A stretch of DNA of 64,000 nt from Coleophoma eucalyptorum (GCA_026120035.1 JALRME010000029.1:492451-556450); one strand, 5' to 3'. Positions 45,699 to 57,939 are shown, counted from the stretch's first letter. Notes: generated from the sequence alone by a model not told the origin. Translations and numbers: made by a program.

Positions 45699-47397
45699 AT
45701 GCCTTCTGCCGATCCGAAGCCGCCTGTTCCCCTCGAGATTCTTATCGTCGGCGCAGGAATAGCTGGCCTGTCGGCAGCCATCGCATGTCGTCGCGCTGGC
45801 CATAATGTAACAATCTACGAACGAAGGTCCCTGAATAATGAGCTCGGTGCTGCAATTCATGTCTGCCCCAATGCATCTCGTGGGCTTCTGGCCTGGGGAC
45901 TAGATCCTGTGGGAGCGCGATTTGTGAAGGTCAGGCACAGCTATAGAGCTAAAGGAATAACGTTAGAGAAATTTGCGACGAGTGATGATAGTTATATAGA
46001 GTCCGCATTTGGCGCTCCGTGGTACTTTGCGCATCGCGTTGATCTTCATGAGGAGTTGAAGAGACTGGCCACAGAATATGAGGCCGAGGGCAAGCCGGCA
46101 AAAGTACACCTGGAATCTTCTGTGCAATCTTATGTCAGTCTATGTCCTCTTAATACCCAACACGAACTCTTTTCTTACGAACTACTTTCTTCAGGACACT
46201 GAAAAGGGTTCAATTATCCTGGCAGATGGCCGCACTGTTACAGGAGACTTAGTCATTGCCGCTGATGGCGTACATACCGGCGCTGTCGAAGCCGTACTTG
46301 GAGCCCCTAATCCTGCAATCCCAACAACCCATTATAATTTCGCATATCGATTCCTGATTCCAACCAGTGACATTGCAGCAGATCCTGTCACAGAGAGTTT
46401 TCTAGAAAATGACGATGGAGCTATGAAATTCTTTGTTGCAGATGGTCATCGACTAGTATGGTATCCTTGCAGGAAGTACGTGGAGAAATCTGCAACGCTT
46501 GATAGTAAAGCTGACTGGCATTAAAGCAACCTAGAGCACAACTTCGTTGCTATCTTCCATAACGATGAGGAAGTTTCTCATGAAGGTAAGGAAAATTTTG
46601 ATAACCCTTAAATAAGCTTCGGTATCCGAGGAATTAATGCAGGAACGTAAAGCTTACTGTGCCATGTAGACTGGCATACACCAGTAGACCAGGAGACTCT
46701 GGTAGAGAGATATTCCGATTTCCATCCCAAGCTTCTCGCGGTCCTAAAGTAAGTCCATGCCCGAATATCTTCAAAGTACCAAAATTAAAGAAACGATTTG
46801 ACATCTTGACACAGGAAGGCCAAAGAAGTAAAGCAATGGCCACTCCTCTACCGGGCTCCGATCTCAACCTGGCACAAGGAAAAGCTCGTACTCATAGGCG
46901 ATGCAGCACATCCAATGCTTCCACGTAAGTCTAACCAAATAAAACTTCATTCGCATATACTAATACCCATTGCTAGACCAAGGCCAAGGTGGCGCCCAAG
47001 CAATCGAAGACGCCGTAGCCCTAGGCATGGTCCTCTCAAACTGCCCTGTCGAATCAATTCCAGCACGAATCAAGATCTGGGAGGAACTTCGCATCAAGAG
47101 AGCAAGCGTGCTTCAGGTCTTCAGTAATGCCGGACAGGATGAACCAGAGAAGATACATGTGGAAGCTGCAAAGCTCATTGGCGACGAAAATGTACCGAGT
47201 AAGTGGCATTCACGTCCACCAGACAGGTGTCGAGCATATACTGACACGATGCAGAAACACAAGAGGACTTCTTCAAGTACAACTTCGGATACGATGTCGT
47301 GAAGGACACCACGAAAGCCATGACTGCAAGCTTCCCCGCCTGGGAACTGCCTGAGAATTTCTTCCAGTCAAAACCTGGAGAGGGGGTGTACCCATAG
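45699..47397 (+). CDS. FAD-dependent monooxygenase, salicylate-hydroxylase-like
   Basis: Seven exons, 45699-46133, 46195-46475, 46527-46585, 46670-46748, 46815-46924, 46977-47198 and 47255-47397, give 442 residues. All six introns are 51-84 bp with GT-AG ends. FAD motifs are [22 protein letters not shown] near the N-terminus, the DG motif [10 protein letters not shown], and [23 protein letters not shown] near 320-345, the pattern of salicylate, 6-hydroxynicotinate and related hydroxylases. Donor 1 is an uncommon GTCAGT. The protein is cytosolic and uses NAD(P)H. It does not match the FAD monooxygenase at 26688 closely and lies 13 kb from the catabolic cluster. Substrate unknown. Confidence 0.9.
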
Positions 47398-47928
47398 GCG
47401 ATATGGAAGCGTAATCTAGAACTATGTATTTTTGCGCGTATATACATTTCTGTAGAGTTGAACATATTCGGTGTGTCTAAGGCTCTGTTATCCTCCCTGC
47501 CTATCTGTACCTGTGGCCCCCAAACCTCTGTGTGCAAGGGTATTGCCATGGACAGATTAAAAGCTCGCTTCCGTCGGCGATCTGTCGCTTACATCACCTC
47601 CTACTGAAAAGCTTTGGGGTTAGGAATTTCCCAACCAGCAACTGACCTAACTAAGTAGACGGAGGAAGGCACTATACAGTTGGCAGCTGTAGCTATAAGC
47701 AAGGGTACTCAGCTTATTTCATGATTACACGCCTTATATCTCGTCGCCAGGTGCTGTGAAGGTCATAATCTCACCCGGGGCAAATTCTCAACAATTGCCT
47801 CGCACCCAAAGCCGGACTTGACAGAACCAAGATAAAATCATACGACACATCGAACGCTGCGATACATATCAGCCAACAAGTAGCACATATCTCACAACAA
47901 CTGACAAAGAATATCTTCTCAGAGAAAG
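47398..47928. other. Intergenic
   Basis: No gene seen; 3' sequence of the monooxygenase and promoter of the next small gene. Confidence 0.4.
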
Positions 47929-48555
47929 ATGGCGCCTACTGCCGTCACTCTCGGGGATTTTGCAGACTCTATACAACCATATCCATTTCACCCTCCGCAC
48001 CATTGCCACCACCACACCGCCCAAGCCATAAGCTTAATACCTGCTCTACTACTGTGCATTATTCTCGTTGCACTAGTCGTTTTTTGCATCTCTCTGATGC
48101 AGTGGGTCTTGGAACCTTGCTTAGATCCTAATACCACCTCAAGGTATACGGCTGTATATGATAGAAATGCAGGTACTGCGGAGACTCAACAGCAGAGTGA
48201 GAATCAGAGCGAGGAGAGTGAGGATTCAAGTGAGTCGGAGTCGGAGTTGGATTCGGAGTCGGACTCCGAGAGTGGTGGGGAGCAGGTGGATACTAAGTGG
48301 GAGGAGGAAGAGGAGGTTGAGGACTGGTGGACGGAGCTTGAAGAAAATCTCTATCTCGGAGACAATGAGGACGATGACGAGAATCCAACTTTTTCCGAGC
48401 AGAGCTCAATCATGGCTATGAGTGATAACGAGGACGCCGTAGAGGAGCCACCTGATCCTGATGAGGAAGACAATCCAAAGGACGCTTATGTTGAGGAGCC
48501 TTCGCCAATGTTGCTGGGGCACGGCGTCAGTTTTGAATATGGAACGTTTGAATAG
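47929..48555 (+). CDS. Acidic single-pass membrane protein, unknown
   Basis: One exon of 208 residues. A short His/Pro-rich N-terminus (HPPHHCHHH) precedes one transmembrane helix (about 34-60, SLIPALLLCIILVALVVFCI). The rest is a very acidic tail with repeated Ser-Glu and Asp-Ser runs (SESESELDSESDSESG) and further Glu and Asp blocks, probably disordered and open to casein-kinase-2-type phosphorylation. I do not recognise a family. Because the tail is low-complexity, coding status rests on the uninterrupted frame, the N-terminal helix and the start context. Confidence 0.6.
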   Translation: MAPTAVTLGDFADSIQPYPFHPPHHCHHHTAQAISLIPALLLCIILVALVVFCISLMQWVLEPCLDPNTTSRYTAVYDRNAGTAETQQQSENQSEESEDSSESESELDSESDSESGGEQVDTKWEEEEEVEDWWTELEENLYLGDNEDDDENPTFSEQSSIMAMSDNEDAVEEPPDPDEEDNPKDAYVEEPSPMLLGHGVSFEYGTFE

Positions 48556-48958
48556 ACTCATGAAAGGACCCACTTTGTACTTTATTATGAATTATGAAAT
48601 TTACAACTCTTCTTCTGGAGATTGGTCGCCCTAACTAGCATTATAGGGTACAGGTAGATGCGTGCTTGTCGCTTGACGCCTAAGTGTTTTGAACAGCATG
48701 GCTTGGAGGCATGCCTTCTAAGGACATTGCATCCTGCTCGGTGTTCCGGTGATCACCACACAAGATTGACAGTGGGAAATAGCAGGAAATTTTAAAATAA
48801 TAGGCTTTGCAGTGACATCCATCACAATCGTTGGATATATATGTGAACACATGTGCTATAATATACATTTTTGGCCCCGTAATGAATATTTACTCCGAGT
48901 ACAAGATGATTAAAAACCAACCAACGACAATGGGACAAGTCCAGCTAGAAATCAGAGA
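48556..48958. other. Intergenic between convergent genes
   Basis: AT-rich 3' sequence; nothing recognisable. Confidence 0.4.
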
Positions 48959-50410
48959 TTACTGAGCACCCAAAGTTTGTAACGCAGATTTTAGTTCCTT
49001 AACAGCTGTTGCCACATCATCAAAGTTCAAGGCGGATATCGCAAACTTTGCATGTTTCTGCGCCTTTGCGACCGAAGCATCGTCATCATTAAAGGGCCCC
49101 TGGCTAGGTTGTACAGGTGGCGGAGGCGCTGGGGTGCGAATAGGTGCCACAGGAGGAGGTACATAGGCTGGCTGGGCTGGAGGTGGTGGAAAATATGGCG
49201 CTGAAGGCGGAGGTGCCTGTCTGTAGAAGTCTTGAGGTGGAGAGTTTGGCGGCTTTTCATCCACGCTTGGTAGAGAGAAATCCGGATCAGGTTCATTGTG
49301 AGATCCTGGCGGCGGTAGAGTAGATGGATCTGGTAGACCAAGGTCAACTGCATCATCAGATGGTGCTGTTGGAAGAGTTGAAGGTCCAGTTTCAGAGGTG
49401 AAGGTGGGGACATCCGGTGGCACTTCTGGAAAATATCCACCTCCAACCGATCCATTCCTGTCCTTGGGAGATTCCTCCATGGGAGATACTTGATCGTTAT
49501 CTATAGCTGTATATGGAAATCCGTTTCGTGGGTATGGTTCTAACTTGGCAGGGGAAACAATAGGAGACACGCGTGCAGAGGGTTCCGCAGAAGGACGTAG
49601 AGATTGATCCAAAATCGATTGCTTTGCAAGTCTCGCCTCCTCCTCATCTTGTTCGTCAGGAACCTCAACTACTGATGGCTGACGGGCTTTGGCTTGATTC
49701 AATGCCTGAACCTCAGGATCATTAGGATCCAATTCTGGCAAATTCTCTTCGGGGGTAGGTTCAGGCTTGGGATTCGATTCATTAGGATCCTTGCCTTCTT
49801 TCAATGCTCTCAATATCCTGATCGCATGAAATTTGGCATACTTAATCTTTTGCAGGGTTTCTGCATCTGGAGTTTGCCATATATTGATGAGCTCGAAGAA
49901 GGTCGCAGCAGCTTGGAATGTATCTGCAGTTTGTCTGTATTCATTAGTACTTGACAAGGAAAGCCGAGTTGCTTGACTCACCTTGTAACCTTATTTGCTT
50001 GAACCGTTCTGTCAGCCCTTGCAAATGTTTCCATAGCAAATTGCTCCACATATGCCTGCCCAGCAGTGTCATCAATAATGGCATCATTCGTGGGATTTTC
50101 CGTCTTGGTCTACTCGAAGTTCAGTATTATTTCGGATTCCTGGAGCTGAAGACCACCCACCGCTTCCAATTTATCCATCAAGGTTGTGGTATACTGTAGA
50201 CATTCTGAATCTGCAGTATGCAGACCTCTCGCCAGAATCTGATTCACAATCCAGTATTCACCTAAAAACATGAGCCATAGACATGAATACTGGAAAAACA
50301 CCCTTACACCAATATGCAATGACTGGCTTGGCTGTTCCGAGTTGTGCAGCTCGTACGATGAACGGCGCAAGATCTGGCGTCTTCAACTTGGCGGGGATTT
50401 GTGCGGCCAT
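48959..50410 (-). CDS. VTA1: Vacuolar protein sorting-associated protein VTA1
   Basis: Exons 50410-50308, 50261-50161, 50109-49982 and 49934-48959 (introns 46, 51 and 47 bp) give 435 residues. VTA1 binds and stimulates the AAA ATPase Vps4 in ESCRT-III disassembly at multivesicular bodies. The N-terminal tandem-MIT region starts MAAQIPAKLKTPDLAPFIVRAAQ and continues YWCEYWIVNQILARG and QTADTFQAAATFFELI. A Pro-rich linker (about 200-390) follows, then the C-terminal VTA1 helical motif (AQKHAKFAISALNFDDVATAVKELKSAL) for Vps4 binding and dimerisation. The ATG at 50410 matches the family start. The frame stays open upstream to an ATG at 50989, which would add 193 acidic residues (628 in all). Confidence 0.93.
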
Positions 50411-51988
50411 GTCTTCAATGTATTGGAATTCGATGGAATCGTCGTCTTGGTGGTTCTCTTCGTCGGGGAGCTTTTGATCGATCTGCGTTTCGTGTAAAGC
50501 TTCCGCTTCGACAGTGGATATTTCAATGTCGGCTTCGCGCGTTGGCTCGTGCTGATCCTCGTAGAGAACTTCGTGCTCTTGCTCTGGCAGATTTTCCGAC
50601 TCGTTTCGTAACTCAGCTTCGTCTTCGTCTACAAATTCGATTTGTGCCTCGATATCGTGTTCGAGATCGCTCGGGGTATCTTTGCCCTCAGTCCGTTCTT
50701 CCTCTTGCGATGGAGCTTGTACCGCTATGCTAGGTACTGCTGCAGTGATTGTGACACTCTCGGCGTCTGCAACAGTATATTCCGTTTCCAACGCAGTAGC
50801 GACAACGGGTTGCGATGCAGCAATTGCGCTCAATGTCTGTTCAGAACGGCCGGCGGCGACGACTGGGGTCGTTGTCGCAGAAGTGGCGCTTGACGGAGAA
50901 GCAGATGTAGAAGCTGGAGTGGTATCGCAGTCTGGGTTATGAACAGCAATGGGACTGAGGTCAATGATAGGCGGCCACCAAATCAGCATTTATTTATGCT
51001 CTGTGGTGCTGCCTATCTATGTTCGATGGCGAGGTGGAGGTGGATGACGACCACGTGCAGAAGGCAAGGGGGCTGAAAAGGTGGGGTTCGAGGTCTCCAA
51101 TGAGGCTATTCGCGGCTGATCCAGCGCTAGTCTAGTCCAGTCCTGTCCTGTCGGTTCGGATGGACTTAGGTGACCAGGTGGACTACGTTGTGTTCATCTC
51201 ATTCATCAACAACTGGCTTTCTGAGGTTATGAAGAGGTCGGAGATGGGATGTGCTTTTAAGAACGCCTGACCATTGTATTGCACTATATGCACGGACACG
51301 AATTGGTACCCTGATGCATGTTTGAACTGGGCATAAGAACCCTTCCCTCAGGTAAATCGTTGCAAAACTCTTAATGTCTAACGGCCTCAGATTTATCCAA
51401 GCAAGGTCATTTTGGTTTGCTTTTTTTATTGCTACAGCTGACGTGGTTCTGGTTAAGTGCCTGGCGGCTAGGCAGAGACCATAAGTAGGGTATGGTACTC
51501 ATGTGTCCTCCAACGTATCAAGATCAGCAAGTCCCATGTCCAGCTAGTCCTGAGGGGAACAGGCTGAAGTGGAGCCTGAGACTCATGCTGGAACCCGAGG
51601 GAGAATGTGTGGACTCGTGCGAGATAGATGACAAACAGCTGTGTCATTACCCAAAGCACTGCGACCCTAGACCAACCGGCCATACAAATAAACTCGAACC
51701 AGTAGAACAGGCGACTAAGAGGAGGGCGGGGACTATTGTAGGACAATGTTAAAGCAAAAGAAGAATAAGAATTAGAGCTGGGCCGAGCTAACGCCCAAGC
51801 CCCAAATCAAGCTAATGTACCCCGGATTCTGACATAAGGAAAGTCAAAAAGGCCACTTCTCCAATACTGAAAAGCAACACGTATTTAATTTGTCAACGGT
51901 CTCTACTTAAATTTCCCTTCTGTTTTATGTACTGAACCTTTCCCTTTATCATTCACTACAGCCCTCGTGGTCGTTTGAATTAAAAACC
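50411..51988. other. Upstream region of VTA1 and PDI genes
   Basis: The first 580 bp is an open minus-strand frame contiguous with VTA1 (see findings). Beyond 50990 I see no gene. Possible Hac1/UPR-type elements before the disulfide isomerase are TGACGTGG at 51439-51446 and ACACGTA (complement TACGTGT) at 51877-51883, about 105 bp before its start codon. T-runs lie near 51421. Confidence 0.35.
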
Positions 51989-53596
51989 ATGGTGCATACT
52001 GCTGCTCTGACAGCTGCGGCTGCCGCCCTGCTCTGCGCTCTGCCCGTCCAAGCGGGTTTGTATCCCAAGAGCTCCGCCGTGCTGTCTATCGATGGCAAGA
52101 ACTATGATCGCCTCATTGCCCAATCCAACTACACTTCCGTAAGCTTCTCCTGGTCTCACTTTTACCTTTTTCACCAGCTAAGTGCAATACTACAGATTGT
52201 CGAATTCTACGCCCCCTGGTGCGGCCACTGCAAGAACCTCCAACCCGCGTACGAAAAAGCTGCGCAGAACCTGAAGGGCCTAGCAAAGGTCGCCGCCGTA
52301 GACTGCGATGAGGAATCCAACAAGCAATTCTGCGGAACCTTCGGCGTACAAGGCTTCCCGACGCTGAAGATTGTCAAGCCGGGCCAGAAGAATGGTCGTC
52401 CGATCGTTGAGGATTACAATGGACCGAGAACTGCCAAGGGGATTGTGGAGGCGGTTACAGACAAGATACCAAATCTTGTGAAGAGGGTCACGGATAAGGA
52501 CTTGGAAACCTTTTTGGCCGACGCCAATGAGACTCCAAAGGCGCTCTTATTCACGGACAAGGGAAAGACCAGCGCCTTGTTGAAGGCCGTGGCTATTGAT
52601 TTCAAGGGAAGCATTAAGGTTGCACAGATCAGGAATACGGACAAGGCATCGGTGGAGCTTTTCGGCGTGACTAAATTCCCAACTCTGGTCCTCCTGCCAG
52701 GTGGCAAGGAAGCAGCCGAAGGGATTGTGTACGACGGTGAGCTGAAGAAGGATGCCATTGTCACATTCTTGTCACAAGCAGCCACTCCAAACCCCGATCC
52801 AGCTCCTCCCAAGGTCAAGGTCCCCAAGAAGAAAGACAGCAAGATGGATGCAGAGAAAGCCAAGGCTGCCTTCGAGAAAGCATCCAAGTCCCATGCAAAA
52901 GCCGACGGATCAACCGCTGGAGCCTCAGCAACTGAAGAAGTTTTGGAAGAAGGTGCAAAACCAACCGAGTCACCAAGTCCCGAGGTCGACACCGAGAAGC
53001 CAGTTGCTCTTCCAGATCCAGCACCGGCAATCCCTACTCTAGCCACCGAAGCACAGCTGAAGAAAGAATGCCTGGGCGAGAAGACTGGAACATGTGTTCT
53101 CGCTTTCGCATCGGATGAGGAGGATGCTACTACCAAGAAAGCCCTTGAGGCATTGGCGGAGCTCGCTCACAAACAAGCCATTTCCAAGAGAAACACCCTC
53201 CCCTTCTATGTCGTTCCCAAGTCCAATGTTGCACAAGATGTTGTCAGAGCAGCTATCAGCCTTGATGCACCACTCGAGATCGTAGCTATCAATGGTCGAC
53301 GAGGCTGGTGGCGCAAGTTGCCAACAAAGGCATCTGCGATCAAGGATGAGGATGTGACGATTGAGGCTATCGAGATCTGGGTCGATGCTATCAAGATGGG
53401 TGAGGGCAGCAAGGAGAAATTGCCTGAGGGCCTTATTCCCGCCGAGCCTGAAGCACCAGAGACTCAAGCCGAGCATCCTATTGTTGTCGAGGAGATTCTC
53501 GAGGAATTCGATGCTGAGGCTGAGATACCAGCTGCCAAGGAGGCAAAGCCTAAGACTGAGGAGACGAAGGCTGATGATAAACATGATGAATTGTAA
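51989..53596 (+). CDS. ER protein disulfide isomerase, single CGHC domain (Mpd1/P5-like)
   Basis: Exons 51989-52138 and 52196-53596 give 516 residues. A signal peptide (about 1-22) and a C-terminal HDEL place it in the ER lumen. One thioredoxin domain carries the redox site [12 protein letters not shown]; a redox-inactive thioredoxin-like domain follows, then a Lys/Ala/Glu-rich linker (about 265-340) and a C-terminal domain. It catalyses disulfide formation and isomerisation in secretory proteins. The 57 bp intron (52139-52195) is a multiple of three without a stop, so an unspliced mRNA would insert 19 residues directly before the [11 protein letters not shown] active-site strand. The family has one or two CGHC domains; this has one, as in Mpd1. 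Confidence 0.93.
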   Translation: MVHTAALTAAAAALLCALPVQAGLYPKSSAVLSIDGKNYDRLIAQSNYTSVSFSWSHFYLFHQLSAILQIVEFYAPWCGHCKNLQPAYEKAAQNLKGLAKVAAVDCDEESNKQFCGTFGVQGFPTLKIVKPGQKNGRPIVEDYNGPRTAKGIVEAVTDKIPNLVKRVTDKDLETFLADANETPKALLFTDKGKTSALLKAVAIDFKGSIKVAQIRNTDKASVELFGVTKFPTLVLLPGGKEAAEGIVYDGELKKDAIVTFLSQAATPNPDPAPPKVKVPKKKDSKMDAEKAKAAFEKASKSHAKADGSTAGASATEEVLEEGAKPTESPSPEVDTEKPVALPDPAPAIPTLATEAQLKKECLGEKTGTCVLAFASDEEDATTKKALEALAELAHKQAISKRNTLPFYVVPKSNVAQDVVRAAISLDAPLEIVAINGRRGWWRKLPTKASAIKDEDVTIEAIEIWVDAIKMGEGSKEKLPEGLIPAEPEAPETQAEHPIVVEEILEEFDAEAEIPAAKEAKPKTEETKADDKHDEL

Positions 53597-53890
53597 GTCG
53601 TGAGTGGAACAGTTAAGTGAGCCTGTTGCATCTTTTGCATCTTTTGCATCTTTTCGGGCAGTAAAAGTATTTGAAGTGGGAGAGCACCATTTATGAGACC
53701 TCTATTATATCTAACCCATGGATGTATTTTTATAATGACTTTTGCAACACCAAATTCCAGGCTTGAGTCCTTTACTCTACCATGATGATCGTGACATGTT
53801 GACTACCAATCATGCAATTCACGACCGCGGGTATCTTTTGTCCCTTTGCGCATCCCAAGCTACTATTCAGCACCTACATACACCTTGCCC
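53597..53890. repeat. 3' intergenic with a 9-bp x3 tandem repeat
   Basis: GCATCTTTT is repeated three times perfectly at 53628-53654, just after the disulfide isomerase stop codon. Nothing else is seen before the RRP41 stop. Confidence 0.7.
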
Positions 53891-54752
53891 TCAAGCAGCA
53901 GCGTTCTCCAAAATTCGCCTTCCCCTCCTCCTGACTACACCGTCCAAAATCTCTCGCACCTGTTTACACCCATCCACGCCAACGGCCAACATACCCTCCA
54001 ACCTCCCCATCTGGACCCGCGTCTCCAAGACCAGCACCGCAACCTCATCACTCTCGCCCACGGTTGCAACCGTCAAGAAAGGTAGCTCCTGCTCCTCGAG
54101 CGTATTCAAGTCGAGCAGCGGGTCGGCGGCTTCGTCATTGGCGCTGTGGCTTGAAGTCGAGCCTGCTGTGCAGGCGCAGATGTAGTTTCGCATCGGGATG
54201 CCGGCATCGATGAGTGCGAGGGTTGAGGCATTGAGACAGGCGGCGAGCAGAGAGCCGTCTTGGGAGAGGATGTGGATGTTGATGTTGATGGTGCTGTGGG
54301 GGTATAGGTGCGTGAAGAGGCTGGAGGCGAAGGTGTTGCTGATGGTTGTTTGCATTTCGGAGATACGTCTAGATAGGGATCATTTGTCAGTATAAAAGCA
54401 ATCTCTGGGCTGCAGAGGCAGTGCAATGCCGTCCGTGAGGATATTTGGCTACGGCTACTCACTTGTCATTCCTCCCCCTCCTCTTCCGGTCCACACCACT
54501 AAATCCAGCAATGCCAATCTCAACCCTAACCTCTGCATCATTCCCACCGCCGGTCCCAGCACCACCAGTTCGCTTTCCCTCCGCAGGTCCTGTCACCGTG
54601 CATATCACCTTGGTATTGCCCATCTCCAGGTACGACGATCCGTCTGCAGCGGCTTGTGTGCTGATTTGCGCAGTCAGACGACGCAATTCGTTCCATCGTC
54701 GGCCATCTAGCCGCAACAGCGCGAGGGAGTATGTGGAGGTATCAAGTGGCAT
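53891..54752 (-). CDS. RRP41: Exosome core subunit RRP41/SKI6
   Basis: Exons 54752-54463 and 54368-53891 (94 bp intron) give 255 residues. RRP41 is an RNase-PH-like subunit of the six-membered exosome ring, in nucleus and cytoplasm; the eukaryotic ring is catalytically inactive and channels RNA to Rrp44. Family marks are RLDGRRWNELRR, YLEMGNTKVICTVTGP, ILSQDGSLLAACLNASTLALIDAGIPM and the GRLEGMLAVGVDGCKQVREIL end. The start at 54752 (MPLDTSTYSLALLRLDGRRW) matches the family; an in-frame ATG at 54827 would add 25 residues. A Ser/Asp insert (STSSHSANDEAADPLLD) occupies a loop that is short in yeast. Confidence 0.95.
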
Positions 54753-56005
54753 GCTTGCGAGAGTTGAGGGGGGTGTGTTGGTGCAGCACAGTAGAGGCGA
54801 TAGGGTTGATAAGATTGGAGCTCTCAAAATTTCTGGACGGATCAGATAAGATTAGATCGCGCTCTGGATCTGGAATAGCGGAAAGCGAAATGGTCAGATT
54901 AAACACGTGATTGCTGTCGAAGGTCTCCACTGAAAAGAGTCTCCCCATCTTTTTGCTTTGCTTCTTCCCCAACTCCCTATTCCCCGGGTCCGAAGAACAC
55001 ATGCAAGTTCATTTGCAAGGCCAAGCCCCACAACCGAGATACGGTATCGCAATGATTCTTTCTTCTGAGTACGACCAACTTTACTTTTCGTTGCACATCA
55101 TGAAATTGGGATACCGGCTGAGTTTTTAGCCTGCCTACCTTTCCTTCGTCTGCACATGACGAATGAGCCTACACACTCCGCGTTGGCGGACCCATGATTG
55201 GTTGGTAGACTTTAGGCGTTTGCCCGTGTGAGCTTGCTTGGAAGGATAGATGGCGGACGGGATGAAAGCTTGTTTGGAGGCCGATGTGGGGTGGGTGGAT
55301 GAACTTTGGTGAGTTCCTCCTTGGATTCTCGACTCAGATCAGAAGTAGTGAGGTATGTAGGTGGTGCACTTGCGAGGAAAAGAGAAACAGACATCCCCGT
55401 ATACGCCAGTCCTGGACGATTATGGGATTTCGGCTCTACAACAGTTTATCGAATTCGACCCGCTCTCCTGGCACAGGCTCAAAAGGGATATGATCTCCGA
55501 AGAATAACTTCGGGTTCCATTGATGCTTGTCGGCCGCTAAGACTGCAACTGCATGTGCCTTCCCATCTCTTCGTTGTCGGCTCTGATCCCCATGAAGGGC
55601 TCCAACATGAAGCAACAGCATCGGGTAAAATCTCTGCCAAATCCCCTGCTGTGTTTCGCCATCTGTCTAGCTGTCTATCGCATCTCATATTCTCTTTGGC
55701 TCAGCCGGCCAGGATACGGGGAGTCCGGGGTACTGATTTGTTATTTCTCGTTTGCGGGGTTGCTTACGTTTTCTTCTCCTCAAGGCAAATGGAAGCAGAC
55801 TGGGGTCTCCACTGTGGAGTGGGAAAAGATACTTCCTCTCATTTCTTTCGTCGCGATTGCCTCGCTCTTGACTCGCTGGTGACTGGGGGGCTACCCTCTC
55901 GGTGTGAGTTTGTATAAGAAGCCTCGTCCAAACCACGGTCGTGACAAGTTTTTACTGCTCCCCCATCAATCTTTTCACAGGCGACCCCGAGACCACTTAC
56001 GCACA
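54753..56005. other. Intergenic, upstream of RRP41 and quinate permease
   Basis: 1.25 kb between divergent genes. A 203-codon plus frame (55306-55917) shows no domain and unusual composition, so I take it as chance. No other gene was seen. Confidence 0.45.
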
Positions 56006-57939
56006 ATGGGCCTACTCGCCAAAGTCGAAGACCGGCCTACGCCTGCCGCCGTCTACAACTGGCGCGTCTACACTTGTGCAGCCATTGCCGGTTCGGCAGC
56101 TATCATGATTGGATACGACAGTGCCTTCATCGGAACCACCATCGCCCTGACGTCTTTCAAAGAGGAGTTTGGTCTGCAGAAATTGTCAACTGCCAAGTTT
56201 GCCGTCATTAGCGAAAACATTGTGTCGGTGTACCAAGCTGGTGCTTTCTTTGGTGCTCTCCTCGCCTATATCATTGGACATTTCATAGGTCGCAAGCGTG
56301 GCTTAGCTATCTTCTCTGGCATTTTCTTCCTTGGTGCTGGGCTGATGCTTGGTGCTAATGGAAGCCGTGGTCTTGGACTGATCTATGCTGGACGAGTCCT
56401 TGCTGGGCTCGGTGTTGGTATGTATTGTATATCTAGACCTAAAATGAACTACGCTGATGTCTCCTAGGTGGTGCTTCCAATCTTACACCCATTTATATTA
56501 GTGAAGTTGCTCCACCGGCTATTCGTGGTCGACTTGTGGGATTCTATGAGCTTTCGTGGCAGATTGGTGGTCTGGTTGGATTTTGGATCAACGTATGGCT
56601 CTTTGGCCTTCTTTCGAAAATAGCGGCTAACGGGAGTAGTACGGAGTCAATACAACCATGACACCAAGTCACAAGCAATGGCTGATCCCTTTTGCCATTC
56701 AGTGAGTCTTATACCACTGATGTTATAGCTGAAGCTAATACATGTAGGCTCATCCCCGCTGCCGGACTTTTCCTCGGAAGTTTCTGGCTGCGCGAATCTC
56801 CTCGATGGCTCCTCTCGAAAAACAAGCGAGATCAGGCTTTACAGAATCTAAGTTGGATCCGACACCTACCTTTGGATGACGTCTATATTAAAGAGGAGGT
56901 ATACGCCATTGATACCGCTTTGGAAGAGCAGCGATCGACCGTCGGACTTGGATTCTGGCAACCATTCAAGAAAGTTGCCAACGACCGGAAGACTCTATAT
57001 CGATTCTTTTTGGGCGCTTCATTGTTCTTTTGGCAGAATGGATCAGGAATCAATGCTATCAATTATGTACGCTTCCAGGAACTCAAATTTCATTTCGACT
57101 GTGTTGCTAACATTTGGATTCATAGTATTCGCCAACAATTTTCAAAAGTATCGGCATTACGGGACTGAACACACAATTATTCACAACTGGATTGTTTGGT
57201 GTTGTAAAGACTTGCCTAACGTACGTGAACTTGATATTCTGTTGCCATGGCATTTTCTGACATTATTTATAGACTGATCTGGCTCTTCTACCTTGTCGAC
57301 AAATGGGGTCGACGAACCATCCTCATGGTTGGAGCCATTGGTGGTTCATTGTGCATGTGGTATGTCGGAGGCTTCATCGCAGTATCCGACCCAACCTCCC
57401 ACCCGAGCACCAAGCTCAGCTCTGGCGGCATTTCAGCCGTCTTCTTCTTCTACCTCTGGACAGTAAGCTGAACCCTTGCCCTCTATTCTACTTACCCAGC
57501 CACTAATAACCTACAACAGGCATTCTACACCCCATCCTGGAATGGAACGCCCTGGGTCTATAACAGTGAAATGTTCGACCAGAACGTGCGCACTCTCGCC
57601 CAAGCCAGCGCTGCCGCCAACAATTGGCTGTGGAACTTCCTCATCTCACGCTTTACGCCGCAGATGTTCGTGAAGATGGGCTATGGCGTCTACTTTTTCT
57701 TCGCATCGCTCATGCTCCTTAGTGTTCCGTTCGTGTTTTTCCTTCTGCCGGAGACCAAGAGTATTCCTCTTGAGGCTATCGATAGATTGTTTGATAGGAA
57801 GCATGCATCCCCTAGAAAGGCACATGGCATGGTGTTGCTCGAGTTGAGAGCAGAGGAAGCAGTCTTGAGAGCAGGTCTTGAAGGAGAGAGCTTGTCGGAT
57901 GAGAAGCAGGAGGTCTTGCAGGTTGAGAACCGTGTTTGA
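56006..57939 (+). CDS. qutD: Quinate permease (QutD / QA-Y type MFS transporter)
   Basis: Seven exons, 56006-56417, 56468-56592, 56640-56701, 56748-57066, 57126-57220, 57273-57462 and 57520-57939, give 540 residues with 12 membrane spans. The whole protein follows Aspergillus QutD and Neurospora QA-Y: VEDRPTPAAVYNWRVY at the N-terminus, IMIGYDSAFIGTT, GANGSRGLGLIYAGRVLAGLGVG, GGLVGFWINYGVN, GLGFWQPFK, FFWQNGSGINAINYYSPT and SRFTPQMFVKMGYGV. It imports quinate (and probably shikimate) with protons at the plasma membrane for catabolism through protocatechuate. None of the other quinate-pathway genes lies in this window. Introns are 46-59 bp. Confidence 0.95.

Noticed and set aside
42391..48555. 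Secondary-metabolite biosynthetic cluster
   Set aside because: A transporter and a monooxygenase are present, but no polyketide synthase, peptide synthetase, terpene synthase or prenyltransferase was seen.
52414..53136. 240-codon minus frame opposite the disulfide isomerase
   Set aside because: Shadow of a strongly coding plus-strand gene with clear thioredoxin and HDEL features.
55306..55917. 203-codon plus frame upstream of the quinate permease
   Set aside because: Composition is irregular, several competing frames overlap it on both strands, and no motif is recognisable.
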